Below, piece by piece: positions 25,738-34,823 of a stretch of 64,000 bases of DNA. Each line of letters opens with the position of its first letter. Within the stretch, counting starts at the first letter, position 1. A program made the position numbers and the translations under genes. The DNA comes from Chthonobacter rhizosphaerae (GTDB taxonomy: Bacteria; Pseudomonadota; Alphaproteobacteria; Rhizobiales; Pleomorphomonadaceae). The DNA lies in assembly GCF_013839525.1 (NCBI RefSeq), contig NZ_JACDIS010000003.1:124001-188000 (forward strand). Direction: 5' to 3'. The notes beneath the pieces are model-generated. The model was given only the letters and a program-made list of their open reading frames with translations, made no database searches and was not told the DNA's origin.

Positions 25738-26649
25738 TCAGCCCGCCCGATACGCCCCGTGCAGCCGCGCCGGGCCGTCCGTCGTCACCATCCCCTTTTC
25801 CACCAGCCACTCCAGTTGCGCGAACACGGACAGCCCCGCCGCGCCCCAGAGCTTCGGGTCCGTGTCCCGGTAGACCGTCTCGACGATCGCCCGCACGGTC
25901 CCGGCCCCGGCCGCCACGGCCGCGAGCACCGCCGCCTCGCGGGCGAGACGGTGGGCGCGCAGGCCCGCCACGAACCCCGGCCCGTCCTCCACCGCGCCGC
26001 CATGGCCCGGCAGGTAGCGCGTCTCGGGCGCGGCGGCGATCCGGTCGAGGGAGGCCATGTAGTCGGCCATCGCGCCGTCCGGCGGCGCCACGATGGAGGT
26101 GGACCAGCCCATCACGTGGTCGCCGGAGAACAGGTGGCCGCTGTCCTCCAGCGCGAAGGCCAGATGGTTGACCGTGTGCCCCGGCGTCGCGATGGCGCGG
26201 AAACGGCCCGCGGGCGTCTCGGCCACGTCTCCGTCCGCGAGCTCCCGGTCGGCGGCGAACAGGAAGTCGGCTGAGGCGTCCAGGGCGCCCGCCTCACCGT
26301 CCAGCATGGCGCGCGCCGGCCGGTGCGGCCCGGCGCCGAGCACCAGGGCGCCCGTCCGGTCCTTGAGGAGCCGCGTCGCCGGCGAGTGGTCCCGGTGGGT
26401 GTGGGTGACGAGCACGTGGGTGATCGGCGCGCCGCCCGCCGCCTTCAGGATGTCCGCCACATGGGCCTCGTCCTCCGGGCCGGGGTCGATCACCGTCAGG
26501 GCGTTCGTGCCGACCAGGTAGGTGTTGGTCCCGTGGAAGGTGTAGCCGCCCGGGTTGCGGGCCGTCAGCCGGCGGAGGCCGGGCACGATCTCCACGGCCG
26601 TCCCGTAGGCCGGATCGAAGCTGCGGTCGAACACGAGCGGTCTGGACAT
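25738..26649 (-). CDS. MBL-fold hydrolase (LACTB2/RNase Z-like)
   Basis: A 303-residue metallo-beta-lactamase-fold protein. Its motifs are NTYLVGTNALTVIDPGPEDE, the metal site VTHTHRDHSPATR, ATPGHTVNHLAF, FSGDHVMGWST and LPGHGGAVEDG, followed by a C-terminal winged-helix-like segment (LRAHRLAREAAVLAAV, VYRDTD, LEWLVEKGMV). This layout is that of LACTB2-type hydrolases and RNases. The start MSRPLVFD at 26649 follows GGAGAG; an upstream in-frame ATG is less likely. The substrate is unknown. Confidence 0.9.
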   Translation of the reverse strand: MSRPLVFDRSFDPAYGTAVEIVPGLRRLTARNPGGYTFHGTNTYLVGTNALTVIDPGPEDEAHVADILKAAGGAPITHVLVTHTHRDHSPATRLLKDRTGALVLGAGPHRPARAMLDGEAGALDASADFLFAADRELADGDVAETPAGRFRAIATPGHTVNHLAFALEDSGHLFSGDHVMGWSTSIVAPPDGAMADYMASLDRIAAAPETRYLPGHGGAVEDGPGFVAGLRAHRLAREAAVLAAVAAGAGTVRAIVETVYRDTDPKLWGAAGLSVFAQLEWLVEKGMVTTDGPARLHGAYRAG

Positions 26650-26789
26650 CACACTCTCCGGCACTCTCCGGCCCCGGCCCTCGGCAACCTGCCGTCGCGC
26701 CCCGCGCCAGCCTGCCGGAAGCGGCCCGGGCCTGTCGATAGGGGCGCGCCCGAGCGGCCGCCATGCGGCGAAGCGACCGCCGACACCAC

Positions 26790-27890
26790 TCAGCCGCAGA
26801 TCTCCCGGACCGCCGTCCAGTCCGCGTCGGACACGAGCGGTCCGTCACCCATGGTCTCCTCGCCGGCCGCGCGCTCGATGGCGGCGACCCGCTCCCGCGA
26901 CACCGGATGGGTGGCGAGGAGCTTCAAGGGGCCGCTCGCCGGACCGCCGCCCGCCTGCTCCAGGTCAGTCAGGAACGGCCCGAGCGCCTTCGGGTCGCCG
27001 CCCGCCGCCGCCACGGCCGACACCGCGAAGGCGTCCGCCTCCCGCTCCGCTTCCCGCGAATAGGCCGCTCCGGCGAGGAGCCGGCCGGCGCTCGCGGCGA
27101 TGCCCGCCGGGTCGCCGGTCACGAGCGCGATCGCCACCGTCAAGCCGCCCTCGTGCAGGATCCGGGCGAGCCCGTGCCGGTGGTGCACGTGGCCGATCTC
27201 GTGGGCGAGCACGCCCGCGAAGGCGTCCGGCGTGCGCACCCGGCGGATGAGCGCGCTCGTCACGATCACCGTGCCGCCCGGCAGCGCGAGGGCGTTCGGC
27301 ACGTCCGACCGGTAGACCGCCACGTCGAGGGTGAGCGGCCGCGCCTCGCCGGTGAGGGCGAGCCGGTCGGCCAGACGGCCGAGCGCGATGCCGCCGTCCA
27401 CGCCCGTGCAGCGCAGGCCCTCGGTGGTGTCGAGCCCCCGAAGCACCGGCTCGCGCGCCTGGGCGTCCAGGATTTCCGCCACCTCGCTCGGGATCATGGG
27501 GGCCAGCCGTTCGGCCACCGCCGAGATCAGCCAGAGCACCGCCGCCACCATCAGCGCGAGGCTCGCGATCACGGCCGCGCTCGCCACCACGAAGGAGCGG
27601 GGCACCGTGCCCTCCTCGGCGCGCGGAATGGCCCGGAGCGCCGCCTCGAACGCCGCGCGCGTGGCCGGGTCGGCGATCTCCACCCGCGCATCCGGCGCCG
27701 CGTCCGCCTTGCGCCGGCCGATGGCGAGCGGATCGCCGCGCAGGCGGACGAGGGACGCGAACGGCCAGTGGCCGATGTCGTCGCCCGAAAGCCCGCGAAT
27801 GGTCAGGCCGCGCAGGTCCAGCGAGACCGTGACGCTCCTCGGCGCCGCGCCTCGGCCCTCCCGATAGAGCGCCCGCCCCTCGATCCACAT
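26790..27890 (-). CDS. M48-family zinc metallopeptidase
   Basis: A 366-residue membrane-bound metalloprotease. An N-terminal cytoplasmic domain of about 95 residues (MWIEGRALYREGRG, RGLTIRGLSGDDIG) precedes a transmembrane helix at about 98-125. The M48 catalytic domain has the zinc motif HEIGH at residues 230-234 in VLAHEIGHVHHRHG, with the third ligand in EREADAFAV and a terminal HPVSRERVAA. It probably degrades misfolded membrane or periplasmic proteins, like BepA/HtpX relatives. It lies 140 bp upstream of the MBL gene on the same strand and is divergent from tlyA. Confidence 0.9.
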   Translation of the reverse strand: MWIEGRALYREGRGAAPRSVTVSLDLRGLTIRGLSGDDIGHWPFASLVRLRGDPLAIGRRKADAAPDARVEIADPATRAAFEAALRAIPRAEEGTVPRSFVVASAAVIASLALMVAAVLWLISAVAERLAPMIPSEVAEILDAQAREPVLRGLDTTEGLRCTGVDGGIALGRLADRLALTGEARPLTLDVAVYRSDVPNALALPGGTVIVTSALIRRVRTPDAFAGVLAHEIGHVHHRHGLARILHEGGLTVAIALVTGDPAGIAASAGRLLAGAAYSREAEREADAFAVSAVAAAGGDPKALGPFLTDLEQAGGGPASGPLKLLATHPVSRERVAAIERAAGEETMGDGPLVSDADWTAVREICG

Positions 27891-28031
27891 GCCGAATCCT
27901 CGCCCCTTGATCTGGCGGATGATGGCCGCGCCGGTCCGCTTTGTCACCGCCGGCCGCTCGCCTCGCGCTTTTCCGGCCGGCAGGCGTCCGCCGCTCTTGC
28001 CAACGTGCGCCCGCTCGCGCACACCGGCGCC

Positions 28032-28772
28032 ATGACGAAGACCCGCCTCGACCAGCTGCTCGTGTCCCGCGGCCTCGCGGAAAGCCGCGCCCGCGCCCGC
28101 GACGCCATCCTGCGCGGCACCGTGACCGTGGACGGGCGGCGCGCCGAAAAGCCCGGCGAGACGGTGCCGGACGCCGCAGCCGTCGCGATCGACGACCCGG
28201 CGGCCGCCTACGTGTCCCGCGCCGCCCTGAAGCTCATCGCCGGCCTGGAGGCCACCGGCTTCGACCCGGCCGGCCGGCGCTGCCTGGACGTCGGCGCGTC
28301 CACCGGCGGCTTCACCCAGGTGCTCCTGGAGCGCGGCGCCGCCCATGTGACGGCCGTGGACGTCGGCCACGGCCAGCTCCACTCCCGCCTCGCCGCGGAC
28401 CCGCGCGTCGCCAGCCTGGAAGGGCTGAACGCCCGCGTGCTCACGGCCGAGCACGTGGACGGACCCGTGGAGGCGATCGTCTGCGACGTGTCCTTCATCT
28501 CGCTCACGCTCGCCCTGCCGCCCGCCCTCTCGCTCGCCGTCCCGGGCGCCTTCGGGATCTTCCTCATCAAGCCGCAGTTCGAGGCCGGGCGGGAGGCGAT
28601 CGGCAAGGGCGGCCTCGTCGATCCGGCGGTCGGGCGCGCGGCGGCGGAGCGGATCGCCGCCTGGCTCGGCGCGCAGCCCGGCTGGACCGCCGGCCCCATG
28701 ATCCCCTCGCCCATCGAGGGCGGCGACGGCAACCTGGAATACCTGATCGGAGCGACCCGTGACCGAGCTTGA
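28032..28772 (+). CDS. tlyA: TlyA-family rRNA 2'-O-methyltransferase
   Basis: A 246-residue TlyA. The N-terminal S4 RNA-binding domain (TRLDQLLVSRGLAESRARA, GTVTVDGRRAEKPG, YVSRAALKL) is followed by a FtsJ/RrmJ-like methyltransferase domain with CLDVGASTGGFTQVLLERGA, AVDVGHGQL, CDVSFISLTLALP and IKPQFEAGRE. It methylates ribose in 16S and/or 23S rRNA. The ATG at 28032 gives the usual start; the frame upstream is open only by composition. It overlaps the next methyltransferase gene by 14 bp. Confidence 0.95.
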   Translation: MTKTRLDQLLVSRGLAESRARARDAILRGTVTVDGRRAEKPGETVPDAAAVAIDDPAAAYVSRAALKLIAGLEATGFDPAGRRCLDVGASTGGFTQVLLERGAAHVTAVDVGHGQLHSRLAADPRVASLEGLNARVLTAEHVDGPVEAIVCDVSFISLTLALPPALSLAVPGAFGIFLIKPQFEAGREAIGKGGLVDPAVGRAAAERIAAWLGAQPGWTAGPMIPSPIEGGDGNLEYLIGATRDRA

Positions 28773-29985
28773 GATCGACCGCCTGGGCCACCGGGGCGAC
28801 GGCGTCGCCACCCTGGACGGGCGCAGCGTGTTCGTGCCCTACACGCTCCCCGGCGAACGGGTGCGGGCGACCTTTGCCGGCGACCGCGCCGACAGCGTGG
28901 AGATCCTGACCCCGTCGCCGGACCGGGCGGACCCGCCCTGCCCTCATTTCGGCGTCTGCGGCGGCTGCCTGCTGCAGCATCTCTCCGCCGACCTCTACGC
29001 CGAGTTCAAGCGCACCCTCGTGGTCGACGCCCTCGCCGACCGGGGCCTCTCGCCCCCGGTGAGCGGCACCATCACCGTCCCGCCGAACGCCCGCCGCCGG
29101 GCCACCTTCGCGGGCATCATGGCGGGCAAACGGCCGGTGGTCGGCTTCCACCAGCGCGGCAGCCACGCGGTGGTGGACATCGGCGTCTGCTTCGTGGTCA
29201 CGCCCCGGCTGCTCGAAGCCAAGCCGGCGCTGGAGGCGATCACAACGCTCGTCCAACCCCGCAAGGACGCCCTCGACCTCACCGTCACGGACTCCACCGC
29301 AGGTCTCGACGTGGCCGTCGGGCGCCTTCCGGCCAAGGAGGTGGAGCGCCTCCGCCTGAAGCTCATCGACCTCGCCAGCCGCTTCGACCTCGCCCGCCTC
29401 GCCGTCGGCGGCGAGGTGATCGTGGAACGCCGCCCGCCCGTGGTCCGCATCGACGGGATCCCGGTGGTGCCGCCGCCGGGCGGCTTCCTGCAGGCCTCCG
29501 CCGAGGCCGAGGAGGCCATGGCGCGGATCGTCATGGAGACGACCGCCGGGGCCAAGCGCGTCGCGGATCTCTATGCCGGCGTCGGCACCTTCGCGCTCCG
29601 ACTCGCCCGCCATGCCACCGTCTATGCCGCCGAGGGCGACGCCGGCGCCGTCGCGGCGCTCGACCGCGCCGCCCGCACCATGACGGGCCGTGGTCGCATC
29701 ACGGCCGAACGGCGGGATCTCGGCCGCCGCCCTCTCGTGGAAAAGGAACTGGAGCCCTTCGACGCGGTCGTGTTCGATCCGCCCCGCACGGGGGCGCCGG
29801 AGCAGAGCACATGGCTCGCGAAGTCGAAGGTCAAGACCGTGGCGGCGGTGAGCTGCAACCCCGCGACGCTCGCCCGCGACCTGCGCACGCTGGTGGACGG
29901 CGGCTTCCGGATCGAGAGCGTCACGCCGATCAACCAGTTCCGCTGGGCAAGTCACGTGGAAGTGGTGGCGGTGCTGCGGCGATAG
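28759..29985 (+). CDS. TrmA/RumA-family class I RNA methyltransferase
   Basis: A 408-residue RNA m5U methyltransferase. It begins with a TRAM-like domain (ELEIDRLGHRGDGVATLDG), then the iron-sulfur cysteines CPHFGVCGGC with a fourth Cys near residue 145, the SAM site VADLYAGVGTFALRLAR, VFDPPRTGAPEQS, and catalytic Cys in AVSCNPATLARDL. It should methylate a uridine in 23S rRNA, as RlmD or RlmC do; which site cannot be told. The GTG start follows GGAG and overlaps tlyA by 14 bp, implying coupling of two rRNA-modifying enzymes. Confidence 0.93.
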   Translation: MTELEIDRLGHRGDGVATLDGRSVFVPYTLPGERVRATFAGDRADSVEILTPSPDRADPPCPHFGVCGGCLLQHLSADLYAEFKRTLVVDALADRGLSPPVSGTITVPPNARRRATFAGIMAGKRPVVGFHQRGSHAVVDIGVCFVVTPRLLEAKPALEAITTLVQPRKDALDLTVTDSTAGLDVAVGRLPAKEVERLRLKLIDLASRFDLARLAVGGEVIVERRPPVVRIDGIPVVPPPGGFLQASAEAEEAMARIVMETTAGAKRVADLYAGVGTFALRLARHATVYAAEGDAGAVAALDRAARTMTGRGRITAERRDLGRRPLVEKELEPFDAVVFDPPRTGAPEQSTWLAKSKVKTVAAVSCNPATLARDLRTLVDGGFRIESVTPINQFRWASHVEVVAVLRR

Positions 29986-30034
29986 AGGCCGTCCCGGCCG
30001 GCGCCGACAGCCTCACGCGGGCGGTCGGCGGGGG

Positions 30035-30240
30035 TCATCCGGCTGGCCGCTCGCCAAAGTGCGAGAAGAAGAACAGCAGGTGTCGGTCCGGGTCCGATAC
30101 GATGAACTGCCGGTTGCGTTCATCCGCGAACCGACCCGGTACCGCTTGTCCTCGAGCGCGAGGAACAGCGGAAGGCGACGGCGCTCCAGCAACGCCAGAG
30201 CCCCCCAAATACGGTCGCCTGCAATGACCGGCATTTGTAT
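30035..30240 (-). pseudogene. Frameshifted remnant of a VOC/glyoxalase-family gene
   Basis: Two adjacent frames on the minus strand together read like the C-terminal half of a vicinal-oxygen-chelate protein. One frame gives LALLERRRLPLFLALEDKRYR; after a shift near 30130 the other gives RQFIVSDPDRHLLFFFSHFG and then a TGA at 30037-30035. The DPDxHLL motif with its preceding strand is characteristic of bleomycin-resistance/glyoxalase proteins. The N-terminal half is missing. The locus is therefore a decayed, truncated gene. Confidence 0.55.
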
Positions 30241-30267
30241 TTATAACAAGGAATATTCAGAGTACGA

Positions 30268-30362
30268 CGGTTGAAGGGCGAAAGCAGACCGGCGGTGAGC
30301 CAGCGCCGCCATCGGGGAGGATGGGCCACCCTGACGAGGCAATCGGCCTCGCCCTTCAACCG
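30268..30362. repeat. 95-bp element with 14-bp perfect terminal inverted repeats
   Basis: CGGTTGAAGGGCGA at 30268-30281 is exactly inverted as TCGCCCTTCAACCG at 30349-30362. The 67-bp interior has no coding capacity. It sits in the AT-richer gap beside the VOC remnant, which would suit a miniature inverted-repeat element or insertion-sequence remnant. Clear target-site duplications are not visible. Confidence 0.5.
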
Positions 30363-30469
30363 GAGTGACTGCAATGCGGATGAAACCGTGGAGCATCACA
30401 CTGCAGGTCAAGAGAACGCAGAGCGGCTGGCTGCTTTGTCTCCGCGTTACTCTGGCTTCGTAGTGAAAC

Positions 30470-30495
30470 GTCGGACGGGCGACAGCCCGTCCGAC
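30470..30495. terminator. Strong hairpin downstream of ald
   Basis: GTCGGACGGGC-gaca-GCCCGTCCGAC forms a perfect 11-bp stem 44 bp past the ald stop. On the minus strand it is followed by GTTTCACT, not a full T-run; a run of six T lies on the plus strand at 30521-30526. It is likely to end or stabilise the ald transcript, with termination efficiency uncertain. Confidence 0.45.
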
Positions 30496-30538
30496 ACTCC
30501 GACGATAGACCCGATCGTTGTTTTTTCCAAGGGCCACT

Positions 30539-31657
30539 TCAGGCGGCGAGCGCCTTTGCGGTCTCCAGGTAGTCGAAGCCGAGCGCCTCGGCCACCGCCC
30601 TGTAGGTGATCCGCCCGCCGTGGACGTTGAGCCCGTTGGCGAGGTGCGGGTCGTCCTGCAGCGCCTTGCGCCATCCCTTGTCGGCCAGCGCCAGGGTGAA
30701 CGGCAGCGTGGCGTTGTTGAGCGCGAAGGTGGACGTGCGGGCGACGCCGCCCGGCATGTTGGCCACGCAGTAGTGCACCACGCCGTCCACCACATAGGTC
30801 GGATCCGAATGGGTGGTGGCCTTCGACGTCTCCGCCGCGCCGCCCTGGTCGATGGCCACGTCCACCAGCACCGAGCCGGTCTTCATCGCGGCGACATGCT
30901 CGCGGGTCACGAGCTTCGGCGCCGCCGCGCCCGGGATCAGCACCGTGGAGATGACGAGGTCCGCCCGCGTCACCAGCTGGCCGATGGTGTCGGCGTTGGA
31001 ATGGGCGGTCTTCACCCGCGCCCCGAAGGTGGCGACCAGACGGCGCAGCACGTCGAGGGAGCGGTCCACCACGGTCACGTCGGCGCCGAGGCCGAGCGCC
31101 ACCTGGGCGGCGTTGGTGCCCGCCACGCCGCCGCCGAGGATGACCACCTCCGCCGGCAGCACGCCCGGCACGCCGCCGAGGAGCACGCCCATGCCGCCGC
31201 CCGCGTTCTCCAGCGCGTGGGCGCCCACCTGGGGCGCCATCCGGCCGGCCACCTCCGACATGGGCGCGAGGAGCGGCAGCGCGCCGGTCGGCGAGGTCAC
31301 CGTCTCGTAGGCGATGCAGGTGGCGCCGGACGCCATCAAGTCGCGCGACTGGTCCGGATCGGGAGCGAGATGCAGGTAGGTGAATAGGATCTGGCCGTCG
31401 CGAAGCTTCTTGCGCTCGCCCGCCTGGGGCTCCTTCACCTTCACGATCATGTCGGCCGAGGCGAAGATCTCGTCCGCCGTGTCGGCGATCATGGCGCCGG
31501 CGGCCGTGTAGGCGGCGTCGTCCATGCCGATGCCCTGCCCTGCGCGGGTCTCCACCACCACCTGGTGGCCGTGCGCGACCAGTTCGCGAACCGACGACGG
31601 CACCAGGCCGACACGGTCCTCGTGGTCCTTGATCTCCTTGGGAACGCCGACGCGCAT
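30539..31657 (-). CDS. ald: Alanine dehydrogenase
   Basis: A 372-residue NAD-dependent alanine dehydrogenase. It has [20 protein letters not shown] with the substrate-binding Arg and Lys, [15 protein letters not shown], the Rossmann loop [27 protein letters not shown] and [16 protein letters not shown]. It interconverts L-alanine with pyruvate and ammonia. GAGGAGGA precedes the ATG. It is divergent from an Lrp/AsnC regulator, the usual AldR arrangement, with a 31-bp dyad in the 243-bp gap. Confidence 0.97.
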   Translation of the reverse strand: MRVGVPKEIKDHEDRVGLVPSSVRELVAHGHQVVVETRAGQGIGMDDAAYTAAGAMIADTADEIFASADMIVKVKEPQAGERKKLRDGQILFTYLHLAPDPDQSRDLMASGATCIAYETVTSPTGALPLLAPMSEVAGRMAPQVGAHALENAGGGMGVLLGGVPGVLPAEVVILGGGVAGTNAAQVALGLGADVTVVDRSLDVLRRLVATFGARVKTAHSNADTIGQLVTRADLVISTVLIPGAAAPKLVTREHVAAMKTGSVLVDVAIDQGGAAETSKATTHSDPTYVVDGVVHYCVANMPGGVARTSTFALNNATLPFTLALADKGWRKALQDDPHLANGLNVHGGRITYRAVAEALGFDYLETAKALAA

Positions 31658-31843
31658 GACTGTCCTCCTCCGGCCCGCCGTCAGGGGACGCATGCCGGCG
31701 GACCGTTCCGGTCCTTGTCCGGCCATCGGTCGCGCGCCGACGGGCGGGCGCGCGGCCGAACGGCGACACGACAGCCGCCATCGAGGAAGCCGATGGTGGC
31801 ATCGGCGCGGCGCAACTTCCTGCGAGAGTGGAGGAGACTTAAG

Positions 31844-31874
31844 CCGTTCCGTCGCATAGGATGCGGCGGAACGG
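31844..31874. promoter_or_regulatory. 31-bp inverted repeat between ald and Lrp-type regulator
   Basis: CCGTTCCGTCGCAT-AGG-ATGCGGCGGAACGG has 14-bp arms with a single mismatch. It ends 26 bp before the regulator ATG and lies 187 bp upstream of ald. It is a good candidate for the autoregulatory or AldR-type operator, although it could instead form a hairpin in the leader RNA. Confidence 0.5.
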
Positions 31875-31900
31875 CTCTTCGGCCGCAGGATCTGCGAAGA

Positions 31901-32359
31901 ATGAAGCTCGATGCGGTGGATCGCGCCATCCTGACGGCGCTCCAGGAGAATGCCCGGCTTACCAACGCCGAGCTCGCCGACCGGGTGCACCTGTCCGCGT
32001 CCGCCTGCCTCAGGCGGACGAAACTCCTGGAGGAGAGCGGCCTCATCGCCCGGACCGTGGCGCTTCTCGATCCGCGCCTCGCCGGCCTGCCGGGCACCGC
32101 CTACGTGTCGGTCACGCTGGACAGCCAGGGCCGCGCCGCGCTCGACCGGTTCGAGGCGGCGGTGCGCGCCGTGCCGGAGATCACGGAGTGCTACCTCCTC
32201 GCCGGCCAGCACGATTACCTGCTCCGCGTCGTCTACCGCGACTCCGCCGACCTGGAGCGCCTCCACACGGAGATCCTGACACCGCTGCCGGGGGTTGTGC
32301 GCGTGCAGTCGACGCTGACGCTGCGGACGGTGAAGCGGACGACCCGGCTGCCGATCTGA
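31901..32359 (+). CDS. Lrp/AsnC-family transcriptional regulator (AldR-like)
   Basis: A 152-residue regulator. The N-terminal helix-turn-helix (LDAVDRAILTALQENARLTN, LADRVHLSASACLRRTKLLEES) is followed by an RAM/AsnC effector domain with VSVTLDSQGR, ECYLLAGQHDYLLRVVYRD and TLTLRTVKRTT. It probably senses alanine or another amino acid and controls the divergent ald gene, as AldR does in many bacteria. The ATG at 31901 follows GCGAAGA. The 31-bp dyad just upstream is its likely target. Confidence 0.93.
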   Translation: MKLDAVDRAILTALQENARLTNAELADRVHLSASACLRRTKLLEESGLIARTVALLDPRLAGLPGTAYVSVTLDSQGRAALDRFEAAVRAVPEITECYLLAGQHDYLLRVVYRDSADLERLHTEILTPLPGVVRVQSTLTLRTVKRTTRLPI

Positions 32360-32362
32360 GGG

Positions 32363-32875
32363 TCAGGTAGTCGGTGGCCATTCGAAGGCGCGGTTTCGGA
32401 TGACGTCCTCATCGTAGGGACATTCGTTAGGGAATGTATCCGTCGGCAAATCGGTCTCCGATGACGCGCGATCCACCGCATCGTCGTATGCGTCGGTCAC
32501 CAGGATGTCCCACTCCGACTTCAGACTTGGATTCTTCCGAAGAAGACGAGAGATCCGCCGACGCTGTTCCCGGATGGTGTTGACCCAGCTTCTGCTCCGT
32601 CGGTTCGGCTGATGATCCCACTTCAACATGTGCTGCATCAGCACTGTCAGCGCACTCTCGAGCTTGTCGTATACTCCATTGCCCACCTCGTCGATCTCCT
32701 CCGCGAGGCGCAGGAGATCGAGCGCGCCGACATTGCCCGCACGGAGATGAGCGGATTGAAGCTTTGTCCAGGCGTAAAAGTCAGCGCCGTGCAGAGTTTC
32801 CGTCGGTCGGCCGTTGCCGGGCCGATCGGCAGGAGATTTGCGGCGATCCTTGGCGACGAGGGCGGACTTGGCCAT
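32363..32875 (-). CDS. DUF29 family protein
   Basis: A 170-residue protein with the DUF29 pattern: DFYAWTKLQSAHLRAGN, DLLRLAEEIDEVG, SALTVLMQHMLKWDHQP, RSWVNTIREQRRRISRLLR and LPTDTFPNECPY. The first 27 residues are an additional basic segment. DUF29 proteins have no assigned activity and are typically patchy in distribution. The gene is less GC-rich than its neighbours and ends 4 bp past the Lrp-type gene, convergent to it, which fits acquisition by transfer. Confidence 0.9.
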   Translation of the reverse strand: MAKSALVAKDRRKSPADRPGNGRPTETLHGADFYAWTKLQSAHLRAGNVGALDLLRLAEEIDEVGNGVYDKLESALTVLMQHMLKWDHQPNRRSRSWVNTIREQRRRISRLLRKNPSLKSEWDILVTDAYDDAVDRASSETDLPTDTFPNECPYDEDVIRNRAFEWPPTT

Positions 32876-32924
32876 TTGGTTCTCCGGGCATCCGGAAGGA
32901 TAGCACGGGTCCGCACAATTGCCA

Positions 32925-34043
32925 TCACCGCAAGGGAAACGCCACGCCCCCGTCCCGCCCGGTCTGGGCCCGATGGCGCAGGAAATGGTCGGCGAGCACG
33001 ATCGCCATCATGGCCTCGCCTACCGGCACCGCCCGGATGCCGACGCACGGGTCGTGGCGCCCCTTGGTGAGCACGTCGGTCTCCGCTCCGGCATTGGTGA
33101 TGGAGCGCCGCTCGGTCAGGATCGACGACGTCGGCTTCACGGCGAAGCGGGCCACCACCGGCTGGCCGGACGAGATGCCGCCGAGGACGCCGCCCGCGTG
33201 GTTGGCCGAGAACAGGATGGCGCCGTCGTTGCCCATGCGGAGCTCGTCCGCGTTCTCCTCGCCGGTGAGTTCGGCCGCCGCCATGCCGGCGCCGATCTCG
33301 ACGCCCTTCACGGCGTTGATCGACATGAAGGCGGAGGCGATGTCCTGGTCGAGCTTGCCGTAGATGGGCGCGCCCCAGCCGGCCGGCACGCCCTCCGCCA
33401 CCACCTCGATCACAGCCCCGACCGACGACCCGGCCTTCCGGATCCGGTCCAGGTAGGCCTCGAAGCGCGGCACGGCCGCCGGGTCCGGGCAGAAGAACGG
33501 GTTGTCGTCGACGCTCGCCCAGTCCCAGTTCGCCCGGTCGATCCTTTCCGTGCCGATCTGCACCAGCGCGCCGCGCACGGTGACGCCCGGGATCACCTTG
33601 CGGGCGATCGCCCCGGCCGCCACCCGGGCCGCCGTCTCGCGCGCCGACGACCGGCCGCCGCCACGATAGTCGCGCACGCCGTACTTCAGGTCGTAGGCGA
33701 GGTCGGCGTGGCCCGGCCGGTAGGTGTCGCGGATGTCGCCATAGTCCTTGGAGCGCTGGTCCACGTTGCGGATCATCAGCGAGATCGGCGTGCCCGTGGT
33801 CACCGGACCGCCCGTGCGGTCGTCCTCGAACACGCCGGAGAGGATCTCCACCTCGTCCGGCTCGCGCCGCTGGGTTACGAAGCGCGACTGGCCGGGCTTG
33901 CGCTTGTCCAGAAAGGACTGGATGTCGGCGACCGTCAGGGGAAGGCCCGGCGGACAGCCGTCCACCACGCAGCCGAGGGCCGGCCCATGGCTCTCGCCCC
34001 AGGTGGTGACGCGGAAGAGATGGCCGAAGGTGTTGTGTGACAT
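32925..34043 (-). CDS. aroC: Chorismate synthase
   Basis: A 372-residue AroC of expected length. It shows the family signatures [18 protein letters not shown] near residue 17, then [14 protein letters not shown], the segment [21 protein letters not shown], and the C-terminal [17 protein letters not shown]. It converts EPSP to chorismate with reduced FMN, the last common step of aromatic amino-acid synthesis. It is on the same strand as the phosphatase pair and fabI; aroC near fabI is a conserved Hyphomicrobiales neighbourhood. Confidence 0.98.
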   Translation of the reverse strand: MSHNTFGHLFRVTTWGESHGPALGCVVDGCPPGLPLTVADIQSFLDKRKPGQSRFVTQRREPDEVEILSGVFEDDRTGGPVTTGTPISLMIRNVDQRSKDYGDIRDTYRPGHADLAYDLKYGVRDYRGGGRSSARETAARVAAGAIARKVIPGVTVRGALVQIGTERIDRANWDWASVDDNPFFCPDPAAVPRFEAYLDRIRKAGSSVGAVIEVVAEGVPAGWGAPIYGKLDQDIASAFMSINAVKGVEIGAGMAAAELTGEENADELRMGNDGAILFSANHAGGVLGGISSGQPVVARFAVKPTSSILTERRSITNAGAETDVLTKGRHDPCVGIRAVPVGEAMMAIVLADHFLRHRAQTGRDGGVAFPLR

Positions 34044-34202
34044 GGAAGGAGCCGCCCCGACGATGTGGCCGGGGTTTTAGGCGTCCGGGCCTCCGACGTC
34101 AAACGCCGCCCGGCCGGCTCGCCCGCGCGCGCCGACGGACCATCGCACCGCGTCCACGTTAGCGTTGGACCCGCCTCGCCGGCCGGCGCGCGGAATGCCC
34201 GG

Positions 34203-34823
34203 TCAGATCCACTCCACCTCGCCGGCGGACCAGGCGTAGAACCGGTCCTGCGGCGTGTGGAAGGTCGGCGCGTCGGCCTCTGTCATGGCGCCGAGGATCA
34301 CCTTAAGCACCCGGTTGACGCCGCCGTGGAGCACCAGCACCGCCGGCCGGTCCAGCTCCGCCAGCACGGCGGCGAGCCGGCCCACCACCATGGCGTGGCT
34401 CTCGCCGCCCGGCGGCGGGTGGTTCCACGGGTCCGCCTGGCGGGCGGCCCAGCCGCCCGGGTCGGCCTGCGCGATCTCCGGCACCCGGAGGCCGGACCAG
34501 CGGCCGAAATCCAGCTCCATCAGCCGCTCGTCGGTCCGGAAGGCGAGCGGGTCGAGGCCCGCCGCCTCGCGCACCAGCCGCATGGTCTCGGCCGCCCGCT
34601 TCAGGGGCGAGGCCACCCAGGCGTAGCTCTCCGGATCCCGCCCGGTCTCGGCGAGGCGCGCCTTCAGGGCCTCGCCGTTGCGCCGGGCCTGCCGGCGGCC
34701 ATGGTCGTTGAGCGGGATGTCCTCCCGGCCCTGGTAGCGGCCGGAGGCGTTCCAGTCCGTCTGGCCATGGCGGATCACGATCAGGTCGTGGGGAAAGGCG
34801 TGCGTCACAGTCGTCAGATCCAT
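34203..34823 (-). CDS. Histidine phosphatase family protein (second of tandem pair)
   Basis: A 206-residue phosphoglycerate-mutase-like phosphatase. The phosphate-accepting His lies in IVIRHGQTDWNASGRYQG near residue 19, Arg in ASPLKRAAET, the Glu in LMELDFGRWSG, and the second His in LVLHGGVNR. Most such proteins are phosphatases rather than mutases; the substrate is unknown. It overlaps the upstream homologue by 10 bp and shares its sequence throughout, so the pair arose by tandem duplication. Confidence 0.93.
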   Translation of the reverse strand: MDLTTVTHAFPHDLIVIRHGQTDWNASGRYQGREDIPLNDHGRRQARRNGEALKARLAETGRDPESYAWVASPLKRAAETMRLVREAAGLDPLAFRTDERLMELDFGRWSGLRVPEIAQADPGGWAARQADPWNHPPPGGESHAMVVGRLAAVLAELDRPAVLVLHGGVNRVLKVILGAMTEADAPTFHTPQDRFYAWSAGEVEWI

